From positions 1-33,499 of IMG/VR virus record IMGVR_UViG_3300015196_000003: a stretch of DNA of 33,499 nt. One strand, 5' to 3'. The notes beneath the pieces were generated by a model, which searched no databases, had not been told where the DNA came from, and saw only the letters and a list, made by a program, of their open reading frames with translations. This stretch comes from a virus. A program made the position numbers and the translations under genes. Shown in pieces: positions 1 to 6,227 of this stretch; position 1 is the first letter of the stretch, and each line of letters opens with the position of its first letter.

Positions 1-192
1 ACTCAAGAAAAGCTAGACAAGATCGAGGTCAGGCTGCATAACTACGAAGAAGTAACCGCAAAATTATCTGTAGTAGGCGGGAAAGTAGCAGAACTAGAGA
101 TTTTTAAGGTTAGGACAGGCGTAATAATCGCACTTGTTTCGTTCTTTGGAACAGGGTTGTTTACTTTAGCGCTCAAGTTGATATTCCCCTAA
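1..192 (+). CDS. C-terminal part of a coiled-coil, single-pass membrane protein
   Basis: The reading frame is open from base 1 and stops with TAA at 190-192, giving the last 63 residues; the start lies outside the window. The visible part begins with a charged, heptad-like stretch (TQEKLDKIEVRLHNYEEV), continues through VGGKVAELEIFKV, and ends in one hydrophobic helix (VIIALVSFFGTGLFTLAL) followed by KLIFP. A coiled coil followed by a C-terminal membrane anchor resembles XhlA/holin-accessory or spanin-like lysis proteins of phages, but the layout is generic. Membrane topology is read from the sequence; a lysis role is only inference. Confidence 0.7.
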   Translation, partial: TQEKLDKIEVRLHNYEEVTAKLSVVGGKVAELEIFKVRTGVIIALVSFFGTGLFTLALKLIFP

Positions 193-197
193 ACAAG

Positions 198-512
198 ATG
201 ATTCGCGGGAAGATTCGCTCTGTCAGGCTGAGCATGCCGAGTCGAGGGTACAGGGCTTCTGTGCCAGCCGATCCAACCTCGATCACTGTCGATTGTGATG
301 CAGGTTTGCGTAACCTTGACGCACTGCATTCAGGTGTCGAAGCAGTCATCCTGACCAGTGCCGAGTACGAAGCCCTCCTAAAGGCCTCTCCGGGCCCCCA
401 GGAACAACGCAAAGTAGGAACTGGGGTATCCACCTTACCTACCCCGGCGCTGGCTGCACCGCCAGCCAAGCCCCCATCAACCGACAGGTTTTTCCTAATC
501 GAGCTAGAATAA
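198..512 (+). CDS. Hypothetical protein, 104 aa
   Basis: ATG at 198 lies six bases after the upstream stop, so the two genes are probably co-transcribed. No strong ribosome binding site is visible (CCTAAACAAG before ATG). The N-terminal half (about 1-60) is a mixed alpha/beta-looking segment, with VILTSAEYEALLKA near 50-63. It is followed by a Pro/Ala-rich linker and the terminal FFLIELE. No family is recognised. The phrase 'LTSAEYEALLKA' is typical of small phage proteins with a helix near the C-terminus and suggests a genuine product. A complementary-strand frame across the same bases looks like a shadow. Confidence 0.55.
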   Translation: MIRGKIRSVRLSMPSRGYRASVPADPTSITVDCDAGLRNLDALHSGVEAVILTSAEYEALLKASPGPQEQRKVGTGVSTLPTPALAAPPAKPPSTDRFFLIELE

Positions 513-514
513 CC

Positions 515-544
515 TTGACTTAGGTGTGACTTACGTGGTTAACT
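515..544 (+). promoter_or_regulatory. Candidate early promoter P1
   Basis: TTGACT at 515-520 and an extended -10, TG-G-TTAACT (TTAACT 539-544), are separated by 18 bases. The arrangement and the CGTGnTA-type core match two stronger promoters at 786-815 and 3500-3529. The predicted start of transcription (about 551) falls just before ATG 553, which would leave almost no leader, so the element is less certain than its relatives. Confidence 0.4.
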
Positions 545-552
545 GGCTGTGC

Positions 553-789
553 ATGTCAAAAATGTCAAAAATGCTTCTTGCCACCCACGCTGTGATCGGC
601 AAAAGCTCTGCCGGTGGCTGTGGACTGCTGTCCTGGCACGACAATGAATTTTCGGCATGGCGTGAGGCTTTTGCTGTCCGAAAGCACGGTGGCAAGGCCA
701 GTGTCGTAGAGGCCCCTGAAGGAAGGTTGTCGGCAGAAGACCAGATGGCCCTTAGCATGATGCTGCTTGATAGTTGGGCAGACACTTGA
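553..789 (+). CDS. Hypothetical phage protein, about 78 aa
   Basis: The frame is open from GTG 526, but neither that codon nor ATG 553, 562 or 571 has a Shine-Dalgarno site. ATG 553 is chosen because a promoter-like element (515-544) overlaps the 526 start; the start is uncertain. A direct repeat ATGTCAAAA lies at 553 and 562. The body has a short Gly/Cys-containing strand region (IGKSSAGGCGLLSWHDNEF), then an amphipathic 'AWREAF' helix and a C-terminal helix ending LLDSWADT. It looks like one of the small cytoplasmic accessory proteins common in large phages. No function can be assigned. Confidence 0.55.
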   Translation: MSKMSKMLLATHAVIGKSSAGGCGLLSWHDNEFSAWREAFAVRKHGGKASVVEAPEGRLSAEDQMALSMMLLDSWADT

Positions 790-815
790 CAAACTTAAAA
801 ACGTCGTGGTAAGCT
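786..815 (+). promoter_or_regulatory. Early promoter P2 (TTGACA, extended -10)
   Basis: A perfect -35 TTGACA (786-791) is followed after 18 bases by TAAGCT (810-815), preceded by TGG as an extended -10. It sits in the gap before the gene at 844. The distance from the -10 to the ATG (34 bases) is identical to that at the 3500 promoter. The two elements share CTTGACAA, an A/T-rich spacer and CGTGnTA. Confidence 0.75.
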
Positions 816-843
816 CTGTACATAACGTTCTAGGGAGGCAGAG

Positions 844-1146
844 ATGGCGACCTACGGTTTCGGCTACTGCAACGGTTTCGCGATGCAGCTCCAGACTCCA
901 ACCAGTGAGTGGGCTCGGGTGATGGTGCTCGCGCAGGCTCTGCGTTCCAAGGCGGCAGCACACATCTCCACCTTGGATAACGGCGACTATTCTCTCGGTA
1001 ATCGTTTCAACAGCAACGAGCGGATTGCCGACCGCGTTTTCTCGAACTGGGTCGTCGGGCTGGCACACTTGGAAGATTTCGTCATGGCAGCCTTCATCGA
1101 CGCTGCGCGAGCTGACCACTGGTACACGTACGAAAAGGAGTGGTAA
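844..1146 (+). CDS. Hypothetical phage protein, 100 aa
   Basis: ATG 844 follows a good ribosome binding site (GGGAGG, 834-839) and promoter P2, so this is the first gene of a unit running at least to 2563. The protein starts with an aromatic/Gly region (YGFGYCNGFAMQLQTP). Helical segments follow, around EWARVMVLAQALRSKAAAHI and ADRVFSNWVVGLAHLEDFVMAAFIDAA, with an acidic/aromatic tail YTYEKEW. No catalytic signature or membrane segment is seen. Position and size suggest an early accessory protein. Confidence 0.75.
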   Translation: MATYGFGYCNGFAMQLQTPTSEWARVMVLAQALRSKAAAHISTLDNGDYSLGNRFNSNERIADRVFSNWVVGLAHLEDFVMAAFIDAARADHWYTYEKEW

Positions 1147-1147
1147 A

Positions 1148-1312
1148 ATGCGTACTTGCAAGTTCTGCGGTAAGGAATCCGAAAAAGCCATTTGCAAGGA
1201 ATGCGACCTCCTTTGCAAAGAGTGCGCCGAGCCACGAGAAGAGGACAGCGACCGCTGCAAGAAGTGCAATAAAACCCGCGCCTTTTACGCGCAAATCGAT
1301 TGGATTGACTAA
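1148..1312 (+). CDS. Four-CxxC zinc-binding mini-protein, 54 aa
   Basis: The start at ATG 1148 is set by AAGGAG (1135-1140) about seven bases upstream and lies one base after the preceding stop. The frame is also open upstream, but that part is out of frame with the gene at 844 and uninteresting. Four CxxC knuckles are visible: C4/C7, C16/C19, C23/C26 and C37/C40. They fit two zinc-ribbon-like sites, followed by an aromatic C-terminus (AFYAQIDWID). Proteins of this kind often bind RNA polymerase, DNA or other proteins. The specific partner is unknown. TAA at 1310-1312 overlaps the next ATG by one base. Confidence 0.75.
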   Translation: MRTCKFCGKESEKAICKECDLLCKECAEPREEDSDRCKKCNKTRAFYAQIDWID

Positions 1313-1644
1313 TGACAAACCAAGAATACTTCGATACCGTGACAAGGCACCTCCTCAACCAGAACGAACAATCCATCGGAGATGGGGGCTTGTGCTCCTA
1401 CCGGGGAACGGACGGCTTGAAATGCGCGATTGGGTGTCTCATCCCCGATGACAAGTATGACCCCGGTCTCGAAGGCAGGGGTGTTCTCCATCCCGCCGTT
1501 TATTCGCTGATTGGAGCGCAGCCGGACCAAACAAGTTTATTGTTGGGTCTCCAGAGCACTCACGACGGGCGCGTCCCCAGCGAGTGGAGGGAACGCTTAT
1601 GGGAAATTGCAATGGTGTTCGATTTGAAGTTTAACGGACTCTAA
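1312..1644 (+). CDS. Conserved phage protein, 110 aa (CAIGCLIPD family)
   Basis: ATG 1312 overlaps the previous stop (TAATG), implying translational coupling. An N-terminal helix (NQEYFDTVTRHLLNQNEQS) precedes the segment LKCAIGCLIPDDKYDPGLEG at about 42-61. That segment recurs in many phage hypothetical proteins, where a Cys-Ala-x-Gly-Cys turn is followed by an Asp/Tyr-rich loop. The C-terminal half is helical, with the WRERLWEIAMVFDL tail. The turn resembles the CA(V/I)GA turn in the minus-strand protein ending at 8848, so the two may be distant relatives. The function of this family is not known to me. Confidence 0.75.
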   Translation: MTNQEYFDTVTRHLLNQNEQSIGDGGLCSYRGTDGLKCAIGCLIPDDKYDPGLEGRGVLHPAVYSLIGAQPDQTSLLLGLQSTHDGRVPSEWRERLWEIAMVFDLKFNGL

Positions 1645-1654
1645 GGAATAACCT

Positions 1655-1873
1655 ATGGCAATTAAATTGGGAAGAGTCGAAATCGGCGATGGAAAAACTA
1701 GGCAAGAGATCGAGTGTTGTGGAGTGGCTCTAATCTGCCAGTACAACACTAACACGTGCTCGGTATGCAATACGGACTACAACATGAGCGGGCAAAAACT
1801 TGCACCGCGTGAACAGTGGGGCGAAGAGACGGGCGAGAGCCCTAACGACGTACTGCTGGGGATGGATTCGTAA
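1655..1873 (+). CDS. Small Cys-containing phage protein, 72 aa
   Basis: ATG 1655 has AAGGAA upstream (1644-1649). The protein carries ECC at about 20-22, C29, and a CSVC pair (36/39) that could bind a metal. These are followed by a segment (REQWGEETGESPNDVL) that I recognise as common at the C-terminus of small phage proteins of unknown function. It is four bases from the next gene, so it belongs to the same operon. Confidence 0.7.
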   Translation: MAIKLGRVEIGDGKTRQEIECCGVALICQYNTNTCSVCNTDYNMSGQKLAPREQWGEETGESPNDVLLGMDS

Positions 1874-1876
1874 CCA

Positions 1877-2563
1877 ATGAAACTTTCTAAGTGGATGTCA
1901 CATGGAGACGTTAACATGCTCGACTACGGTGGTGGCTATTCCCGGCGAGTTGAGCAGGGGAAGTACCAGTTCATCGAGCTGACCAACATGCATGAAGAAG
2001 GATCGCGGGGGGACAAGTACAACGTCGAGCTGCGTTACGTTGACTTGAACGGAATCGACGAAAAAACCAAGTGTTCGGCTGTCCGGTGCTGCGGCCTCGA
2101 CGCAGGGCTCGATAACAACACCGAGGCAGAAATCGCCTATGCCTGCAACCTGTACGGTGCCTACGCAAACGTGTTTTCTCGCAACGGCAACAACGCGCAC
2201 AACTGTATTCGCGCCGCCCGCCGCGAAGCCAACCAGCTTCTTTCTCCAGACCGTCTCAGCGTTGCCTTGTCCCGCTCGGTCAATAATCCGTGGCTATGCC
2301 GCCCGATCTTGACGGTTGACTCGACTGCCCTGGAGACGATGAAGAAGGACGTTAACTATGCGTTAGTGCCGCCGCCGGGGGAAACGATGGGGTTGTCTCG
2401 CGCGGATGTGAGAGTCCTTAGGCAATCCGATCTTCTTAAGTGCAAATTCTTCATCTTTGTGCCAGAACATTATCGACTCGACGGTACCTGCAAGTGCGAC
2501 GACCTAGAGCACCGCAAGATGATGATCCTGGAGTGGGGCTATTCCGCGAAAGACTTCACTTAA
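1877..2563 (+). CDS. Hypothetical protein, 228 aa
   Basis: ATG 1877 closely follows the upstream stop without a clear ribosome binding site, so coupling is likely. The product looks soluble and globular. An aromatic N-terminal part (about 1-75, with LDYGGGYSRRV and YNVELRYVDL) precedes a Cys-containing turn (CSAVRCCGLDAG) and a helix-rich segment ending in ACNLYGAYANVFSRNG and RAARREANQLL. The C-terminal part has strand-like runs (CKFFIFVPEHY) and a CKCDD motif. No domain is recognised. It is the last gene before a 94-base gap with a Shine-Dalgarno-like AGAGGAG. Confidence 0.65.
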   Translation: MKLSKWMSHGDVNMLDYGGGYSRRVEQGKYQFIELTNMHEEGSRGDKYNVELRYVDLNGIDEKTKCSAVRCCGLDAGLDNNTEAEIAYACNLYGAYANVFSRNGNNAHNCIRAARREANQLLSPDRLSVALSRSVNNPWLCRPILTVDSTALETMKKDVNYALVPPPGETMGLSRADVRVLRQSDLLKCKFFIFVPEHYRLDGTCKCDDLEHRKMMILEWGYSAKDFT

Positions 2564-2657
2564 CAGAAAGGAAAGGAACATAACACTAGAGGAGCATCAA
2601 ATACGGTATTCGTGCGGTTGCCAAAATCCTGAGTGCACATTCTATAAGGCGGACAAA

Positions 2658-3038
2658 ATGGGACAGTATTGGGTTGCAGTGAATCTGGACAAGAAGGAAA
2701 AAATCGACGCACGTAAGCTTGGGTGCGGCCTAAAGTTGTGGGAGCAAGTTGCCAACCAGAACCCAGGTGCAGCCCTGATCATTCTCTGCGCCGCTCTTCG
2801 CGAAGAGCGGGGTGGTGGCGATTTGAGCTTGGATTCGTCGGTAGCCAAGCGCACTATCGGGCGCTGGGCAGGAGATCGCATCGCCTTGGTTGGAGACTAT
2901 GCCAAAGACACAGACCTTGCGCCTGAGCACGAGGCTTCCAAAATCTACGAAGCTGAGTGGACCGATATCTCCGAAGACGTGCTCCGCGTTATCGAAGACG
3001 AGCTAGCCGATGACCCTCGCGTCGTCTCCCGCGCCTGA
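2658..3038 (+). CDS. Conserved phage protein of the GQYW family, 126 aa
   Basis: ATG 2658 has a moderate site (AAGGCGG, 2646-2652). The start GQYWVAVNLDKKE and the later GLKLWEQ, GRWAGDRIALVGDYA and ISEDVLRVIEDEL segments fit a family I recall from phages and bacteria as hypothetical proteins opening with MGQYW and ending with a short helix. It looks like a small cytoplasmic alpha/beta protein with no obvious catalytic triad. The frame stays open upstream to ATA 2601, behind AGAGGAG, and would add a Cys-rich N-terminus (CGCQNPEC). The family start makes ATG 2658 more likely. The end overlaps the next gene by 29 bases. Confidence 0.75.
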   Translation: MGQYWVAVNLDKKEKIDARKLGCGLKLWEQVANQNPGAALIILCAALREERGGGDLSLDSSVAKRTIGRWAGDRIALVGDYAKDTDLAPEHEASKIYEAEWTDISEDVLRVIEDELADDPRVVSRA

Positions 3039-3441
3039 TGCAACTGAACCTCGGCTGGAGTTGGATGAAGTCAATTTGGAATTGCAGCGCTTCAGCTTCA
3101 CGGGGCTTCTGTCGCTGCTGCAAATCAAACTGAGCGCGACCAGCTACAGCCACGCGGAGCTGCGTTTGCTCGTCTCGATGCGCGTTCCCGACCGCGACGA
3201 TCCGAGCGCTGAGGTTCCGCTGGAGATGGTCTTCTTTCTCCACCTCAGCAACCTGCTCGGCGATAGGCGCGGCTGGCGCAAAGCGCTCGCTCGCGCGGTC
3301 CGCAAGAAGCTTCTTTATTTCGTCGCGCACGAGGTCGACGAATGCTTCCACGTCGATGGGCGTCGAGCCGTGGAGCCTACTGGTCATTCCCTGCGGCCCG
3401 TGGGGGCTCGCAAGGCAGCAAACGAGGTGGGCACTAGGTAA
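3010..3441 (+). CDS. Hypothetical phage protein, 143 aa
   Basis: ATG 3010 overlaps the previous gene by 29 bases, with only weak GACGAG upstream. The protein has beta-like stretches (LELQRFSFTGLLSL; ELRLLVSMRVPDRDD; EVPLEMVFFLHLSNL). Then come a basic helix (RKALARAVRKKLLYFVAHE) and VDECFHVDGRRAVEP. The 'HEVDE-F-VDG-R-V-P' pattern is one I associate with a phage family of unknown function. Base composition (GC-rich third positions) is stronger than in its neighbours. A long open frame on the other strand over the same DNA (3492-2989) is treated as a shadow because it lacks any start context. Confidence 0.65.
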   Translation: MTLASSPAPDATEPRLELDEVNLELQRFSFTGLLSLLQIKLSATSYSHAELRLLVSMRVPDRDDPSAEVPLEMVFFLHLSNLLGDRRGWRKALARAVRKKLLYFVAHEVDECFHVDGRRAVEPTGHSLRPVGARKAANEVGTR

Positions 3442-3443
3442 AG

Positions 3444-3471
3444 GTAAAAGGCCCCGCAAGGGGCCTTTTAC
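3444..3471. terminator. Bidirectional rho-independent terminator
   Basis: There is a perfect 12-bp stem, GTAAAAGGCCCC (3444-3455) with GGGGCCTTTTAC (3460-3471), and a GCAA tetraloop. The stem begins and ends in A/T runs, so it can work on either strand. It closes the plus-strand unit ending at 3441 and insulates promoter P3, 28 bases further on. Confidence 0.9.
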
Positions 3472-3499
3472 GTTAGTAGCAGCCTTAGGCACTCTGTGC

Positions 3500-3529
3500 T
3501 TGACAAGTTAAATAACCCCGTGCTATACC
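3500..3529 (+). promoter_or_regulatory. Early promoter P3 (TTGACA, extended -10)
   Basis: TTGACA (3500-3505), an 18-base spacer and TG-C-TATACC (TATACC 3524-3529) form the best promoter in the window. It shares CTTGACAA, an A/T-rich spacer start and CGTGnTA with P2. It drives the gene at 3558, with a leader of about 22 bases containing AAGGAG. Confidence 0.8.
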
Positions 3530-3557
3530 TTGATCATCTTCCATCAAGGAGTAGGAC

Positions 3558-4160
3558 ATGGGCTACGAGAACGCGATCCAGACCAAGATGCTCGCCACCC
3601 GCTGCGCAGTCTGTGCGCGCCCCCTAGTTGACTCTGTCTCCATCACGGCAGGCATGGGTCCTGACTGCCGTGAGAAGCACGGGTACAACATCGAAGTCAC
3701 CCAGGCAGCCCGCAAGGCAGCAAACGAGATGGTTTACCAGATTGCGGTGAACCGAGAACTCCCCGAGCTGTGCATGGAGTACTGTAACTCCCTTCGGGGG
3801 CTTGGCTTTACGGCGCTGGCAGGCGTCATCCTCTCACGCATCGCAGCGGTGGTCATCGAGGAGCGTAGCAGCCTCTACTACGTCCAGACCGAGTATGACG
3901 AGCGCCTTGTCCCTCTCATGCGGACTGTGCCTGGGCGGCGCTGGGACAAGGTGAGCAAGACCAATACCTTCCCTGTCAGCTCCAAGAAGACCCTCTTCGA
4001 TTTCTTGGTCCGCTACTACCCTGGCAAGATCGGGTTCGGTAGCAAGGGGGGCTTCGTGATTGGGGCGAAGGCTTCCAAGCCAAGCCCCCAGCTCGCCCCC
4101 GAGCCCAGGCAGCTGGACTTTGAGGACACTAGGGCTCAAAGCATTTGTGGTTGCTGCTAG
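3558..4160 (+). CDS. Zinc-finger protein with HARP-like domain, 200 aa
   Basis: ATG 3558 is behind AAGGAG and promoter P3, so the gene is transcribed alone. Residues 16-39 have the pattern CAVC-RPLVDSVSITAGMGPDC, which fits the DUF6011-type zinc domain often fused to DNA-handling proteins. The second half (about 105-150) contains DERLVPLMRTVPGRRWDK followed by TFPVSSKKTLFDFLVRYYP, resembling the HARP-like substrate-recognition domain that precedes helicase domains in SMARCAL1-type proteins. No helicase motifs are present. The C-terminus ends CGCC. A role in binding fork or branched DNA is inference from family likeness. Confidence 0.75.
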   Translation: MGYENAIQTKMLATRCAVCARPLVDSVSITAGMGPDCREKHGYNIEVTQAARKAANEMVYQIAVNRELPELCMEYCNSLRGLGFTALAGVILSRIAAVVIEERSSLYYVQTEYDERLVPLMRTVPGRRWDKVSKTNTFPVSSKKTLFDFLVRYYPGKIGFGSKGGFVIGAKASKPSPQLAPEPRQLDFEDTRAQSICGCC

Positions 4161-4260
4161 AGGAGCACAGGACATTGGTAACTCATGGGAGCGAGCGCCC
4201 CGTGTTTGGCGCAGCCGGGGACCACGCTGCTCTTAAGCTCGGATCGAGCCGCCGACTACT

Positions 4261-4650
4261 TCATCGTCCCCTTGCAGTGTCATTGATCATTTCGTCTAAG
4301 TCCGTGTAAATGTAGATTAAGGGGTGGCTGTAAAAGTTACAAAAGTCCTGCTCTTCGATATTCAGGTGGTGTGGTACGAACAGGTAAACTGGCTTGCAGC
4401 GCCCCAGTGCAATACCAATCTCGACATGGGTGCCCTTGCCGCCTGGGAGCAGCGCAACCAGGGCATCGGCGTGTGCTACCCCCTGCTCCTCATCCATAGC
4501 CACAACACGCTTCTCAGACGCTTCAAAGGCCTTTACCGAGCCATGTCTGGTCCAATCGTAGGTGATCCCGACGCCATTTTCTTTGAGGCGATCCATCACG
4601 TGCCGCGCAGTCGCAAGATTGAGTATACCTGTAGCTACGTAGACCCTCAT
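4261..4650 (-). CDS. Nucleoside 2-deoxyribosyltransferase-like protein, 129 aa
   Basis: This is the last gene of the minus-strand cassette; its ATG (4650) overlaps the upstream gene's stop by four bases. It shows the Rossmann-like pattern of the family: VYVATGI at 3-9, a helix, ITYDW at 29-33, then HADALVALLPGGKGTHVEIGIALG (about 60-83). The last segment contains the Asp and the Glu (E77) that act in catalysis in known deoxyribosyltransferases. The length of 129 aa is close to the family's usual 130-160. Known members exchange or hydrolyse the base of deoxynucleosides or of (d)NMPs, suggesting nucleotide salvage. Hydrolysis of a nucleotide signal is a further possibility but is inference. Confidence 0.8.
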   Translation of the reverse strand: MRVYVATGILNLATARHVMDRLKENGVGITYDWTRHGSVKAFEASEKRVVAMDEEQGVAHADALVALLPGGKGTHVEIGIALGRCKPVYLFVPHHLNIEEQDFCNFYSHPLIYIYTDLDEMINDTARGR

Positions 4651-5186
4651 GGCATTAACCGTACTTTTGCCAAGCTAAACGTATAAGCAGGGCCGTTTGG
4701 GTGACGGACCAAAAGCTTGGCGATGTTGGCATCCATGACAGCCCCCAGAGTCATGTTTGCTCTCCTCTCCGCTATTTGGATGAGTGTCCAAAGTAGCATT
4801 GAGACTGGCTTGTAGAGTACTGACTTGTCAATGACCTTGTGGTGGTGCAAGGTCTTTTTGACATACTCATTTATGGCTCCCTGGGTGGTTAAAAGGTTTA
4901 CTAAAATCTCATGGTATGGTGGATGAAGTATCGGGAACGAATCAATATGTAAATCACTTAACTCAAATTTATACGCATCAGCTAGCTCGGCTAGATACCA
5001 CATAACATCACCTAGCTCTGCTGCAAGCTTGTCTGGTTGCCGAGCTAGGTGCCAAGGCCTCTCAAGCTCCAAGGTAACCTCACCCACCTCGCCAGCAATA
5101 CCGTGGGCTGCATTGTGGATCTGGTCTTCGAGCGTACTAACGCTACGTGTACGCATTGCTTCGACTTGATATTGCTTAAGGTCCAT
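4647..5186 (-). CDS. MazG-like nucleotide pyrophosphohydrolase, 179 aa
   Basis: ATG 5186 is preceded by CTAGGAG, a strong site. The N-terminal 75 residues show the all-alpha NTP pyrophosphohydrolase signature: GIAGEVGEVTLELE (29-42, with E33 and E36) and LAAELGDVMWYLAEL (54-68, with E57 and D60). In that family these acidic residues hold Mg2+ and hydrolyse NTP to NMP and PPi. The remaining 100 residues form a second helical region with no motif that I recognise; a repeat of the fold is possible. Neighbouring deoxyribosyltransferase-like and nucleotidyltransferase genes support a nucleotide-related role. Phage MazG proteins are also discussed as modulators of host ppGpp. Confidence 0.8.
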   Translation of the reverse strand: MDLKQYQVEAMRTRSVSTLEDQIHNAAHGIAGEVGEVTLELERPWHLARQPDKLAAELGDVMWYLAELADAYKFELSDLHIDSFPILHPPYHEILVNLLTTQGAINEYVKKTLHHHKVIDKSVLYKPVSMLLWTLIQIAERRANMTLGAVMDANIAKLLVRHPNGPAYTFSLAKVRLMP

Positions 5187-5194
5187 TTTTTCTC

Positions 5195-6031
5195 CTAGTC
5201 TAAATAAACAATATTAGTTACGTCACTCGAATTCTTTTGGATGGACTCGTGGACCTGTAGCGCAATATTAGCCAGGGAGCCAGGGCAGGCATAGTACCCT
5301 TTACCGGTGTACTTGACAATGCGCCTCAACGTGCTAGCCGGAAACTGCATGCGATGAAGTACAATACGCTTACGTGCAATATCTAGGAAGCTGATTGGGT
5401 TAAACACCAGATCCTCACCATCCGTGGCAAACTGAGCCATGGTCAGATCGAAGGAGTCAATGACATGTTCGGCGCAAGCATACCAAACCAATTTGATCAG
5501 CTGAACAGGTGGAAGGGTATCGTGCTCAAATTTGACAAACCGTTGTTTGCTGCCATCTGCTCCAGGTAGAGTATCAGAGCTGATACGCCAGCCATTGAAA
5601 GCCCACAAGTCAGAATTTTCCTTGCGATCCTTGCGTGTCTTGTTGGGCACCCCTTCTGCAAATAATTTGTAGGTGGCTAGGAACGCTTTCTCGTCTCGGA
5701 AGAAAAGGTCAATATCGTTAGCCTTCTCGTCTTCCTGGATCAATGAGGTAAGAAAGCCACCTCCCAGATAAGCTCCTTTAGGTAAGCCGGCAGTTAGTGA
5801 GCTGAGTAGCCTGTTGGAGATACCTCGCTGAGTCAGTGCGGTGAAGAGTGGTAGACGTGCGAAAGCGGTCTTGGTCCGCTCCAAGAAGTGTGGCTCCTGA
5901 TCAGCCGTCCAGAACGGTACGGCTTTTTTTAGCTGTGGATTAGGGCCTTCCCACTTAGAGGCCTTCTTCTTTGACGATGTATTGGAGTAAACAGCCTCGT
6001 CGGAGGCAGGCAAAAGATTTAAGATTGTCAT
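5195..6031 (-). CDS. Phage nucleotidyltransferase-fold protein, 278 aa
   Basis: ATG 6031 has only GAAAG about 11 bases upstream. After a low-complexity N-terminus (Ser/Lys-rich, 10-27) the protein carries YLGGGFLTSLI (88-98) and NDIDLFF (105-111). This is the classic Gly-rich turn plus DxD-like metal site of the polymerase-beta-type nucleotidyltransferase fold. The later segment VIDSFDLTMAQFATDG (about 191-206) supplies a plausible third acidic residue. The overall pattern matches a family of phage proteins annotated as nucleotidyltransferases. Substrate (tRNA, nucleotide or protein) cannot be read from the sequence. It lies between the zinc/coiled-coil protein and the MazG-like gene, nine bases from the latter. 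Confidence 0.75.
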   Translation of the reverse strand: MTILNLLPASDEAVYSNTSSKKKASKWEGPNPQLKKAVPFWTADQEPHFLERTKTAFARLPLFTALTQRGISNRLLSSLTAGLPKGAYLGGGFLTSLIQEDEKANDIDLFFRDEKAFLATYKLFAEGVPNKTRKDRKENSDLWAFNGWRISSDTLPGADGSKQRFVKFEHDTLPPVQLIKLVWYACAEHVIDSFDLTMAQFATDGEDLVFNPISFLDIARKRIVLHRMQFPASTLRRIVKYTGKGYYACPGSLANIALQVHESIQKNSSDVTNIVYLD

Positions 6032-6048
6032 AGTGTGTGTACTTTCAT

Positions 6049-6225
6049 TTATCGAATGTTTGATTTGTGTAGTAATTCAGATACCGACTCTTCTAGATAC
6101 CATACCCGTGTCTGTAGTTCATTTATCTGGTCTTGCAACACCGCAAGCAGGGTGGTACCACAATTGGTACAAGTACCTGAAGCCAGCAAAGAAATTTGCT
6201 CATTTAAGTGTAAACAAGTGGTCAT
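6049..6225 (-). CDS. Zinc-knuckle and coiled-coil small protein, about 58 aa
   Basis: ATG 6225 is chosen because GGAGCTAGGA lies just upstream; an alternative ATG at 6237 overlaps the end of the ParB-like gene by 10 bases and would add four residues. Visible features are C4 and a CTNC pair at about 18-21, followed by an uninterrupted helix with heptad spacing (LLAVLQDQINELQTRVWYLE and on to the C-terminus). It may dimerise and act as a small adaptor. It is inside the cassette, between the ParB-like and nucleotidyltransferase genes, separated from the latter by 17 bases. Confidence 0.6.
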   Translation of the reverse strand: MTTCLHLNEQISLLASGTCTNCGTTLLAVLQDQINELQTRVWYLEESVSELLHKSNIR

Positions 6226-6227
6226 TC

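Noticed and set aside
565-1376. Long minus-strand open frames of 234 and 129 residues over the early genes
   Set aside because: They lie opposite well-supported plus-strand genes with good ribosome binding sites and promoters, and their translations look like Arg/Ser-rich shadows.
2989-3492. Long minus-strand open frame opposite the 143-aa gene
   Set aside because: It covers the terminator and promoter P3, has no ribosome binding site, and the plus-strand protein has recognisable family features.
4161-4260. GC-rich gap with short open frames (TTG 4175-4309, 44 codons; ATG 4185-4286, 33 codons) and a small GCTCG/CGAGC dyad, possibly a tRNA or small gene
   Set aside because: AGAGGAG is near TTG 4175, but neither frame is recognisable and both run into the end of the opposing gene. 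I tried to fold a tRNA on both strands and could not find proper D, anticodon and T arms.
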